Assembly: GCA_003176035.1 (NCBI GenBank)
Contig: PSRL01000083.1
Coordinates: forward strand, 1 to 5,542
Length of the DNA stretch: 5,542 bases
Reading direction: 5' to 3'
Source: Verrucomicrobiota bacterium
Lineage (GTDB): Bacteria > Verrucomicrobiota > Verrucomicrobiia > Chthoniobacterales > Xiphinematobacteraceae
The notes under the pieces were generated by a model. The model was not told the DNA's origin and did no database searches. It saw nothing but the letters and a program-made list of their open reading frames with translations. The translations under genes and the position numbers were made by a program. Position 1 is the stretch's first letter. Every line of letters begins with the position of its first letter. This document shows positions 1-5,542 of this stretch, one piece after another.

Positions 1-2
1 GT

Positions 3-146
3 GTGAACCACGACCTGCTCATGGGACGCGTGGAATCCGGCATAATGCTGAACCCAAAACGGGAAGTTCTACTAGCTCGAATTCGAGATATTTTGGCAGT
101 TGGATGCCTTCAAAATCAGAAAAGGAGGGCGCTTTTGGAGCTTTAG
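3..146 (+). CDS. Possible 3' end of an unrecognised gene at the left window edge
   Basis: The frame is open from the left edge to a TAG at 144-146. It could begin at GTG 3 or ATG 21, or it could be the tail of a longer gene starting outside the window. The residues look protein-like: charged and aliphatic, with a helical stretch around REVLLARIRDIL. No family is recognised and no ribosome binding site is visible before ATG 21. A competing frame (2-805) overlaps it and reads less like a real protein. The call rests only on amino-acid character, so it is weak. Confidence 0.22.
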   Translation: MNHDLLMGRVESGIMLNPKREVLLARIRDILAVGCLQNQKRRALLEL

Positions 147-157
147 TATCTGCTTCT

Positions 158-553
158 TCAAATCGGGCCAAGTTGGCGATCGGGTTCACACTTGGTCCAA
201 GAAACGTAGAGCAACTGGGGAGGAAATGCGTTGAGCTTCGCGTCCTTGCTCCGATAACTCTTCAAAGCGGTGGCGAAATTCACCAGGCTGCGATCAACCA
301 AGAGCCTTCCGTACAATTCAGGGTGCTTCCTCCGGATGTATGCTCTTATTGCTCGTTGGCCGATCGGCTCGTTGCAAGGATTCGCCTGACAGAGTTTCAG
401 GGAACGCCAAATACTTATTGCGGGTACACCTGCAAACGTATTTGCGATCTGGCGGGGATCACGGCGGAATCATTCGCTCAACAAAAACCGCACTACCCTC
501 GGCAGGGTCCGCACGACTGCTCTCCAGCGGTAAATGGCTGCGGTAAAGGGCGC
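158..553 (-). pseudogene. Degenerate minus-strand reading frame, no start codon, one internal stop
   Basis: Read on the minus strand, codons 469 down to 158 form a 103-codon frame ending in TGA (158-160). It contains no ATG or GTG start in its first half and is preceded in the same frame by a TGA at 470-472. Upstream of that stop the same frame stays open for 27 more codons (553-473), back to a TAG at 554-556. The translation is more protein-like than the plus-strand frame in the same register: basic and helical, with stretches such as IYRWRAVVRTLPRVVRFLL and AIRAYIRRKHPELYGRLLVD. The plus-strand reading is oddly cysteine-rich. I do not recognise a family. It may be a decayed gene, or chance openness caused by complementary codon bias. 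Confidence 0.25.
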
Positions 554-575
554 CTACACAGGGCGCAGATTGGCC

Positions 576-625
576 CGGATCGGATTTGCCTGACGGTAGA
601 GGAACGCTCGCTGCCCACCGCAACA
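576..625. repeat. 50-bp direct repeat, copy 1 (upstream of the protease gene)
   Basis: This segment matches 1618-1667 at 47 of 50 positions. The three differences are all transitions, at 589, 607 and 613. Within it, GGTAG (595-599) can pair with CTGCC (611-615) around an 11-base loop, with one G-T (G-U in RNA) pair. It is followed by T-rich sequence (637-640, 643-648). The repeat reads open in one plus-strand frame (CLTVEERSLPTAT), but that frame has no convincing gene around it. Its identity is unknown; a dispersed intergenic repeat or a small structured RNA element would fit. Confidence 0.85.
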
Positions 626-789
626 GCATGTGCTTGTTTTCGTTTTTTGTTCTCCACAGATTTCCAGACCATTGTATTTGATCGCCATCCGGTCACGCGA
701 AACAAGGATTGCTGGTTCTCATCGAATCTCCATCGCCCGTCCGCGGCGAATAGAGTCGCTCCGTCTGTGATGCATCGCGAACAAAGCGT

Positions 790-817
790 TTGTATACTCC
801 GCTAAACCTGCTATCAT
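790..817 (+). promoter_or_regulatory. Candidate sigma-70-type promoter for the protease gene
   Basis: A -35-like TTGTAT (790-795) and a -10-like TATCAT (812-817, 5 of 6 matches to TATAAT) are separated by 16 bases. Transcription would begin near 824, giving a very short leader before the GTG start at 839. The -35 element matches consensus at only three of six positions, so this is a plausible but unproven promoter. Confidence 0.35.
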
Positions 818-827
818 CTGCGCCTGC

Positions 828-836
828 GGAGAGGGA
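828..836 (+). promoter_or_regulatory. Ribosome binding site supporting the GTG start at 839
   Basis: The purine-rich stretch GGAGAGGGA precedes the GTG codon. Its GGAGAG core (828-833) lies 5 bases from the start codon, a normal spacing. This supports GTG 839 as the start even though it is not an ATG. Confidence 0.6.
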
Positions 837-838
837 GC

Positions 839-1543
839 GTGAACTACGAACGTTTCAAGCAACTGGCAGTCGATCACAAAGCCACCAAGACGACACCTTT
901 TAGCCAAAATTCCTACATCAACGCCCAGTCATTTGATCGCCGGGTGCAGAACGGCGTGTGTCGTGCACTATCGGCCGCCTACATTTTCCGCAATTTCCTT
1001 GGCGCTGTCAGAAAATTTCAAGACGGGGATAGCCTTGATGACTTTGTCGTTCAGACGATAGATGTGACATTTGGCACCAGGAAATTCTTCGATGCCTTCC
1101 ACCACGATCCGTACGAGCAGTCGGAAAAGGACAAGGGACGCTGGAACGTTATCAGGAACGTTCACGCTCGTTATCGGAAGGAAGGACAAATTTCAAAAGA
1201 CGACGTGGTGTACGCCGCGCAGCAGACCGTAGCGGAGCTTTCCCGTAAAATGCTGCAGTTCGAATCCGAGAAGAGCGTTTGCGTCTATGGACGAGGCTTG
1301 ACGGGAGATGTTCTGCCAGACCAAGTGGGTTACTGGCTGATCAGTGTTGGGAGTCACATGATGGCCGTCGTGATTCGAAATTTATGCTTCGAAGCTAAAT
1401 TCTTCGACCCTAACTACGGCCACGCGAAATTTGCGGGCATTGAATGCGTCGATCAAATCCGAGGTTTCCTCAATACATATTTCCAAGAGCTTAACTACGA
1501 TACTGTCCTTTTCATGCGCTTCCGCTGCGACGCAGGCTCGTAG
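839..1543 (+). CDS. YopT/AvrPphB-like cysteine protease (peptidase family C58)
   Basis: This 234-residue protein carries the three signature blocks of the YopT cysteine protease family. The nucleophile is C41 in NGVCRALSAAYI, the catalytic histidine is H173 in VGSHMMAVVI, and the aspartate is D190 in FFDPNYGHAKF. The Cys-His spacing (132) and His-Asp spacing (17) are close to those of YopT (C139, H258, D274) and AvrPphB (C98, H212, D227). Known members are effectors delivered into other cells: YopT cleaves prenylated Rho GTPases near their C-terminus, and AvrPphB cleaves plant receptor-like cytoplasmic kinases. The catalytic domain fills almost the whole protein. No signal peptide or membrane segment is visible, and only about 40 residues precede the cysteine, so any secretion signal must be short or C-terminal. 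The start is GTG with a good ribosome binding site. The gene lies between two copies of a 50-bp repeat, which suggests accessory DNA. Its target here is unknown. The family assignment is firm; a role as effector, toxin or housekeeping protease is open. Confidence 0.85.
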   Translation: MNYERFKQLAVDHKATKTTPFSQNSYINAQSFDRRVQNGVCRALSAAYIFRNFLGAVRKFQDGDSLDDFVVQTIDVTFGTRKFFDAFHHDPYEQSEKDKGRWNVIRNVHARYRKEGQISKDDVVYAAQQTVAELSRKMLQFESEKSVCVYGRGLTGDVLPDQVGYWLISVGSHMMAVVIRNLCFEAKFFDPNYGHAKFAGIECVDQIRGFLNTYFQELNYDTVLFMRFRCDAGS

Positions 1544-1617
1544 TTTGAAAGTACAAGAAAGGGCCGGAACACTCGCGGAAGGCTTTCACAGCCAGTTCCA
1601 GATTGCTCACGACCTGG

Positions 1618-1667
1618 CGGATCGGATTTGTCTGACGGTAGAGGAACGTTCGCTACCCACCGCAACA
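1618..1667. repeat. 50-bp direct repeat, copy 2 (downstream of the protease gene)
   Basis: This is the second copy of the element at 576-625, exactly 1042 bases downstream. GGTAG (1637-1641) pairs perfectly with CTACC (1653-1657). The G-to-A change at 1655 relative to copy 1 turns a G-U pair into A-U, so the stem is kept. Nine consecutive Ts (1674-1682) follow shortly after, echoing the T-rich tail of copy 1. The T run lies about 16 bases beyond the stem, too far for a standard intrinsic terminator. A CAGATTG heptamer also precedes both copies, but at different distances (566-572 and 1599-1605). Confidence 0.85.
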
Positions 1668-1855
1668 TCGCACTTTTTTTTTGCGCTTCGATAGTAACTC
1701 TCGGCGGAAAGACCTATGACGGCATCTACGAAGGGTTTTGGTTAGTCGATGGCACCCCTGATACAACCACCTTTTTCGAAATTGAGAAGGTGTTCGATAA
1801 TACGCCTGATTGGGTGTTCGCGCGATATCCCCGATTGAGGGGATTAGCTTGTTGA
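1628..1855 (+). CDS. Doubtful small ORF, or remnant, beginning inside the repeat
   Basis: A 75-codon frame opens at a TTG inside repeat copy 2 and ends with TGA at 1853-1855, 46 bases before the kinase start. The part after the T run reads like real protein, for example YDGIYEGFWLVDGTPDTTT, and is rich in aromatic and acidic residues. The first 20 codons are repeat sequence and a homopolymer. There is no ribosome binding site before the TTG and no ATG anywhere in the frame. It could be the tail of a decayed gene joined to the repeat. No family is recognised. Confidence 0.25.
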   Translation: MSDGRGTFATHRNIALFFCASIVTLGGKTYDGIYEGFWLVDGTPDTTTFFEIEKVFDNTPDWVFARYPRLRGLAC

Positions 1856-1889
1856 GATAAGCAAATGAGTTCAAGCCAGCGCTGCCTCG

Positions 1890-1895
1890 AGGAGG
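1890..1895 (+). promoter_or_regulatory. Strong ribosome binding site for the kinase gene
   Basis: AGGAGG, a perfect Shine-Dalgarno match, lies 6 bases upstream of ATG 1902. It fixes the start of the kinase. Confidence 0.85.
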
Positions 1896-1901
1896 CATAC
1901 C

Positions 1902-4004
1902 ATGCAGATCGGCGACTACAAGTTGACTCATCGGATTGGCGCTGGTGGCATGGGAACCGTGTTCCGCGCCCTTGACCCCTCGTCTCGACCCGTTGCCCTC
2001 AAGTTCATCGGCTCCCATGCAGAGATCAATGAGACTGTCTTCGGCAAGCTCTCCCCCGGAGATTCTCCTGCACTCAACCTGCGCTACCGGATGATGCTGG
2101 TTCGCGAGGCCAGGCTCGCCATGGGGCTCAATCATCCCAACATCGTCCGCGTCTTTGATTACAACCAGCATCGGGGCATGCTCTACATCGTGATGGAACT
2201 ACTGGGAGGACGCTCTCTCGATCAGGCCATACCTCTTCATGCCGCAATTCCCGTGGCCATGAAGATCTCCCTGGTGAGCCAGTTGTGCGCGGCGCTCGAG
2301 TATGCCCACTCGCATAACGTGATTCACCGGGACATAAAGCCCGGCAATTGCAGAGTCCTTCCAGATGGCAAGCTGAAGGCTCTGGACTTTGGGATTGCGG
2401 CCCGCCCCAAAGAAGGTGCAGGCGATTTGAAACTGGTTGGCACGCCACCCTATATGGCCCCGGAGCTTTTGGATCCGCGCCCACAGTATTCGGAAAAGGC
2501 AGACATTTGGGCGGTCGGAGTGACGCTGTATCAACTGCTCACAGGAAGATTGCCTTTTACGGGCACCTCGCTTCCTGAACTTCGGAACAACGTTATCCAA
2601 GAGGACTTCCCGCCATTGAACGACCAACTACCGAACCGGGAACTTCTAACAGCAATCCTGAAGCGCGCATTGGCCAAGGATCCTCGAGAGCGCTACCGAA
2701 GTGCCGCGGAATTCGGATATCAACTGAGCCTTGTGGGCAACGCACACCCCACTGCAAGTTCCGCGTCCGGTAACGCCCCACAGGCGGATGAAGACCGCTG
2801 GTGGGCGACCAACGCGGTGCAGGAAACGGCGATCACGAGCCCTTTGCCGGCGCCTGCCGAGCGTCATATTTCACCTGTCTCTGGGGAAGTCAAAGTTCGT
2901 CGCGGGAGTCACACAGTGCGGTTTGCCGATTACAATCGCTGGCTGTTCGGGTGGGTCCCGGCATGGGTTCTGTTTTCTCTGAGCTATGCGCTTGCGGAGG
3001 TCGCCGGTTGGAGCTTGCATGGGCGTTGGAGTTTTTGGGTATTTCTCGCACTGCTTGCATATCTTGGAGGACTCATGATCCCACTCTTCATTGCGGGATC
3101 AATTGTTCTTTTTGTTCTGGCATTCTGGGAAAAGCTTGCCGGCACACCACGATGCTGCCGTTGCCGGGAGATTGTTCAGCACAGGTCGCGTACCACGACT
3201 TTCGCCTATACCCAGACTGCCTGGAGGCACGCTTCGTCCGACTGTCTGGCGGCACTCCAGGAGAACCTTTGGGATGATGCCTCCAGGCTGCTGTCCATTC
3301 ACGGAGCATTGGCTGCTCCGCCGGAAGGCGAGAGAACCGCCTATCCACAATTGCGTCTGCATCTCGATATGTACTCTTGCGGAAGCTGTGGGGATGAATT
3401 GGCGATTCTTACAACGGAAGACAGATTCAAGGCAGCCTGGGGCACCCGCCCGGAGTACGAGGGAATGTGCAAATCATCCGGCATGCCGGCGATCAAGAGG
3501 GGCTTCACAAAACGCCTGGCGGGGGTGCTGCAAGCTCTTTCTCGGACAGCTAATTCCGGGGTCTTGCCCAGCGCCGCCGGAATTACCCTGTTTTGCACCT
3601 TGTGGTTGGTCGTTTTCTACTATCCTCAACTCCCGGTCTTAGCTGGGATCCCGGGATATCGAAGCGTTGTCACCATCGAGACTGACCCGCCGGGACTTGA
3701 AATAGGCATAGACCATGGCCAATTTCTTACACCACACACATTCTCCTGGACAGCCGGTTCAGACCACAATATGGATTTCCAAGTAAAAATACCAAAGAAC
3801 GGGCAGCTCTACGTGTTTAAACAAGTGGTAGCGGCAGATGCAAAAGTCACCGTCTACGATCATCCTGACTACCTGGGGGATACACGTCCCACCAAGCACG
3901 GGAGCATCACGATTCATGCCCAGGCGAGTCTTGATCGTTTTAGCCGGCTTACTCGACCTCGCGAGCGTCAAACTTACTCCATCATCTACTCTCCTGTGCC
4001 ATAG
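1902..4004 (+). CDS. Membrane-anchored Hanks-type Ser/Thr protein kinase with CxxC pairs and a C-terminal PEGA-like domain
   Basis: This 700-residue protein begins with a complete kinase domain (about 6-278). The glycine loop GAGGMG is at 13-18, the ATP lysine is K34 (VALK), and the helix-C glutamate is E69. The catalytic loop HRDIKPGN has D144, K146 and N149, followed by DFG at 162-164 and APE at 186-188. It should therefore be an active RD kinase. Between K34 and E69 lie 35 residues, roughly 15 more than in PknB or PKA. A flexible linker (280-345) leads to hydrophobic segments at about 347-369 and 376-409. Two CxxC pairs follow, at C418/C421 and C493/C496, probably one metal-binding site formed by distant halves. 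A further membrane segment is at about 556-582. The C-terminus has a PEGA-like motif (593-626: PPGLEIGID, TPHTFSW, AGSDH), usually linked to surface-layer or envelope contact. Two spans and then one would place the kinase and CxxC region inside and the PEGA-like part outside. A strong ribosome binding site precedes it and an intrinsic terminator follows. The kinase call is firm; its signal and substrates are unknown. Confidence 0.96.
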   Translation: MQIGDYKLTHRIGAGGMGTVFRALDPSSRPVALKFIGSHAEINETVFGKLSPGDSPALNLRYRMMLVREARLAMGLNHPNIVRVFDYNQHRGMLYIVMELLGGRSLDQAIPLHAAIPVAMKISLVSQLCAALEYAHSHNVIHRDIKPGNCRVLPDGKLKALDFGIAARPKEGAGDLKLVGTPPYMAPELLDPRPQYSEKADIWAVGVTLYQLLTGRLPFTGTSLPELRNNVIQEDFPPLNDQLPNRELLTAILKRALAKDPRERYRSAAEFGYQLSLVGNAHPTASSASGNAPQADEDRWWATNAVQETAITSPLPAPAERHISPVSGEVKVRRGSHTVRFADYNRWLFGWVPAWVLFSLSYALAEVAGWSLHGRWSFWVFLALLAYLGGLMIPLFIAGSIVLFVLAFWEKLAGTPRCCRCREIVQHRSRTTTFAYTQTAWRHASSDCLAALQENLWDDASRLLSIHGALAAPPEGERTAYPQLRLHLDMYSCGSCGDELAILTTEDRFKAAWGTRPEYEGMCKSSGMPAIKRGFTKRLAGVLQALSRTANSGVLPSAAGITLFCTLWLVVFYYPQLPVLAGIPGYRSVVTIETDPPGLEIGIDHGQFLTPHTFSWTAGSDHNMDFQVKIPKNGQLYVFKQVVAADAKVTVYDHPDYLGDTRPTKHGSITIHAQASLDRFSRLTRPRERQTYSIIYSPVP

Positions 4005-4078
4005 AGCAACCCCGCTTCCCACGCGCGAGTATCGCAGATATGCATTCAGGAGCTCGGAGAGAGGCAGACAGACTTGAA

Positions 4079-4095
4079 TACGGGAAATACCCGTA
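4079..4095. other. Small perfect hairpin downstream of the kinase
   Basis: TACGGG (4079-4084) pairs with CCCGTA (4090-4095) around a 5-base loop. No T tract follows, so it is not a terminator by itself. It lies in the 3' untranslated part of the kinase transcript, just ahead of the terminator hairpin, and could stabilise the mRNA end or be coincidental. Confidence 0.4.
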
Positions 4096-4110
4096 CCTAT
4101 CCGCGGAGCT

Positions 4111-4141
4111 GGACAGCGCCCGTGCTTACGCTGTCCTTTTT
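4111..4141 (+). terminator. Rho-independent terminator of the kinase transcript
   Basis: GGACAGCG (4111-4118) pairs perfectly with CGCTGTCC (4129-4136) across a 10-base loop, and TTTTT (4137-4141) follows immediately. This is a textbook intrinsic terminator, 106 bases after the kinase stop codon. It indicates that the kinase transcript ends here and does not continue into the following region. Confidence 0.85.
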
Positions 4142-4152
4142 GCAGTTCCAGA

Positions 4153-4443
4153 GCGTTCAAACTCTATCGACCGAACGATGTGCGAGCATTTAGGTGGTGC
4201 CACAACCTTAGCTATTTGAGTGTACAAAAGTACGATGCTCGCCTCGACCGACTCGTCAAATTACCGGAATCCGAGCTGATGCGTCTTGTTGACCAAGACG
4301 ATAATATGGCCTGGAAACTCCTTGCGATTCGCGCGGGGTATATCCGTCTGGGCTTGATAAGCAAGTATTTAGCCTCTGGTGCATTTTTCCTAAATAGTAA
4401 TCTCCAGTGTCAAAGTGATCTCTGCTCATCACCAGCCTTCTGA
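4153..4443 (+). pseudogene. Protein-like ORF without a good start, probable 5'-truncated gene remnant
   Basis: The frame is open from just after a TGA at 4075 to a TGA at 4441-4443, but its first part overlaps the kinase terminator. The translation becomes convincingly protein-like from about 4153 (AFKLYRPNDVRAFRW) through about 4390, including LDRLVKLPESELMRLVDQDD and a possible membrane or helical stretch LLAIRAGYIRLGLISKYLASG. The last 20 or so codons look less natural. The only useful start is GTG at 4180, without a ribosome binding site; from there it would encode 87 residues. The likeliest reading is the remnant of a gene whose 5' part has been lost. A genuine small gene is possible. 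No family is recognised. Confidence 0.35.
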
Positions 4444-4521
4444 TCGGTTCTACTATCCAGAATAGCGTTCGGGAACTGGCATAATTAGCAGGCGAAGTCT
4501 CCGCAGAGCGTCACTTGCTGG

Positions 4522-4545
4522 TGCCCGGGTAGCCATGACCCGGCA
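4522..4545 (-). terminator. Hairpin just after the stop codon of the minus-strand membrane gene
   Basis: On the minus strand TGCCGGGT (4545-4538) pairs with ACCCGGGCA (4530-4522), with one bulged G and a 7-base loop. It starts 4 bases after the TGA of the membrane-protein gene. The stem is GC-rich but no T run follows, so it may be a 3'-end stabilising or weakly terminating structure and not a standard intrinsic terminator. Confidence 0.4.
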
Positions 4546-4549
4546 TCCG

Positions 4550-5542
4550 TCAGAACAGGATCTTGATGAGGCGCATGACAAGTTCCTCCAGTGAGAAGAC
4601 CGTAAGCAGAAGCGGCAGAAAAGGTGCTGCTGTGGCAATTGCCAAACGGGTGATGTCAGCCAGCTTGAAGGGAATCGAGCGCATGTCGCTGATGACGCTG
4701 TAGCTGTTGCCGAGATCCGCCAGTGACTGAATATCCCCTGACCCCAGCAGATCGTCGGAAGGGGCGGGGTCACGCCGAACCCATTTCCGGTCAAATTCCT
4801 CCACGTAGTCCTGGGCGAGCTGGCCGTATTCGGCCAGTCCCTTTCGCTTTGCGCGAGCCATTTGTGGAGTGAACATCACCAGCGGGCAGAGGATGGCAAA
4901 GACGAAAAAGGCGACGAATGCGATGATCTGCAGCTTGAACGATGTCAGGCTCTCTCCCCGGTAAAGGACGCGGCTTGCCACGACCCCGGCGAGCATGGCG
5001 CCTTGAGCGAATAGCAAGGGGCCGTGGGCATAGGAACTCCGGCCGAGGAAAGCGAGACCGCCGCAACGGTCGGGATGAGTTGGAATGAGGTGCAGGTTGA
5101 TTCTGGACACCTGCCAGAGAAAGCGATACCAGATAAAGAGCCTCAGGTACCAGCGCAAGAGTACGAATTGCGCGATGGGGATGCTGATGAACACGTACCA
5201 ATAGCCAGCGGCAGTCAGGTTCCAGCGTCCTCCGGGCATCGCGTACCACGTCGCTGACTCGATTGGGACACGACTGTTCCAGAGCCACAGGCCAAAGGCA
5301 TAGACAAAAATCAGGAGCCCGACCTCGATAGGGACAGAATTTCGCAGCCGGATCGCCGAGTCGATCGCCCGGTCAAAGCGATTCAGGTCATGCGGCAAAA
5401 CGATCCGCCGCTCGACAAAACGGCGCACAACCGGAGTCAGGCGCGAATGGACAATCAACTCCGCAAAGATAAGCACCGGGAGCGCGACAATGAATCGTAC
5501 GTGCACTTCGACATCGGCAAGAAAACCGACTCGATCGGGCCG
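4550..5542 (-). CDS. Uncharacterised polytopic inner-membrane protein, 5' end outside the window
   Basis: The minus-strand frame runs from the right edge to TGA at 4550-4552, giving 330 codons in the window. A GTG at 5506 could serve as a start, but the frame stays open to 5542 with protein-like residues (RPDRVGFLADVEVHVRF), so the true start is probably further out. Numbering from that GTG, hydrophobic segments occur at about 3-20, 62-79, 102-128, 163-181, 192-213 and 288-315, suggesting six membrane spans in the visible part. Conserved-looking blocks are IPTHPDRCGGLAFLG (141-155), facing the loop after the third span, and GSGDIQSLADLGNSY (255-269), in the large soluble loop between the last two spans (214-287), followed by MRSIPF. 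I recall similar membrane proteins of unknown function in various bacteria but cannot name a characterised relative. No enzyme motif is seen. It is convergent with the kinase and ends in a hairpin, so it is a separate transcription unit. Confidence 0.85.
   Translation of the reverse strand, partial: RPDRVGFLADVEVHVRFIVALPVLIFAELIVHSRLTPVVRRFVERRIVLPHDLNRFDRAIDSAIRLRNSVPIEVGLLIFVYAFGLWLWNSRVPIESATWYAMPGGRWNLTAAGYWYVFISIPIAQFVLLRWYLRLFIWYRFLWQVSRINLHLIPTHPDRCGGLAFLGRSSYAHGPLLFAQGAMLAGVVASRVLYRGESLTSFKLQIIAFVAFFVFAILCPLVMFTPQMARAKRKGLAEYGQLAQDYVEEFDRKWVRRDPAPSDDLLGSGDIQSLADLGNSYSVISDMRSIPFKLADITRLAIATAAPFLPLLLTVFSLEELVMRLIKILF

Noticed and set aside
104..805. 233-codon plus-strand ORF starting at ATG 104 as a real gene
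   Set aside because: The translation is unnaturally cysteine-rich in its middle (CSYCS, YCGYTCKRIC), runs through the repeat, has no recognisable motif, and the same register on the minus strand gives a more natural protein. The long open frame is noted as a finding.
576..1667. Repeats as a CRISPR array or insertion-sequence ends
   Set aside because: There are only two copies, in direct orientation, more than 1 kb apart, with no transposase between them and no inverted ends, so neither interpretation is supported.
1637..1682. Intrinsic terminator formed by the repeat-copy-2 hairpin and the T9 run
   Set aside because: The stem is only 5 base pairs and the T run begins 16 bases after it, which does not fit a rho-independent terminator.
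1431..1694. 87-codon ORF overlapping the end of the protease gene
   Set aside because: It lies out of frame within the well-supported protease gene and continues only into the repeat and the T tract.
1653..2171. 172-codon minus-strand ORF
   Set aside because: It is antisense to the kinase glycine-loop region and the repeat, with no protein-like motifs; a shadow of kinase codon bias.
3091..3642. 183-codon plus-strand ORF inside the kinase gene
   Set aside because: It is out of frame with the kinase, whose membrane and CxxC regions read sensibly throughout; the alternative translation has no coherent character.
4040..4219. 59-codon plus-strand ORF starting at ATG 4040
   Set aside because: It contains the perfect terminator hairpin and T tract at 4111-4141, which makes expression as a gene unlikely.

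Overview
The window is bacterial chromosome, or a large accessory region, of moderate GC content. It most resembles an Acidobacteriota-type genome. This is an inference from two features of the kinase: its Pkn-style N-terminus (MQIGDYKL...GAGGMG) and its C-terminal PEGA-like motif (PPGLEIGID...TPHTFSW.AGSDH). No rRNA, tRNA, CRISPR array or transposase is visible, so the taxonomic call is tentative.

Layout. Bases 1-838 contain no gene I can defend. They hold a short protein-like reading frame at the left edge, a protein-like but start-less and stop-interrupted frame on the minus strand (158-553), and the first copy of a 50-bp repeat (576-625). Bases 839-1543 (+) encode a 234-residue protein with the Cys/His/Asp signature of YopT/AvrPphB-type cysteine proteases (peptidase family C58). 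A second copy of the repeat (1618-1667, 47/50 identical) lies just downstream, so the protease gene sits between two direct repeats. A doubtful small ORF (1628-1855) starts inside that copy. Bases 1902-4004 (+) encode a 700-residue Hanks-type Ser/Thr kinase with an intact active site. Its membrane-spanning region is followed by two CxxC pairs (a probable zinc-binding module), a further membrane segment and a C-terminal PEGA-like domain. A clear rho-independent terminator follows at 4111-4141. Bases 4153-4443 look like the 5'-truncated remnant of another gene. Bases 4550-5542 (-) are the 3' part of a gene for an uncharacterised polytopic membrane protein whose start lies beyond the right edge.

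How the parts may work together. The kinase probably senses an envelope or metal/redox signal through its PEGA-like and CxxC modules and signals to the cytoplasm. The C58 protease resembles effectors that act on signalling proteins; AvrPphB cleaves a protein kinase. Its position beside a kinase is therefore suggestive, but a 358-base gap separates the two genes and nothing in the sequence proves a functional link. The convergent membrane-protein gene is probably an unrelated transcription unit.
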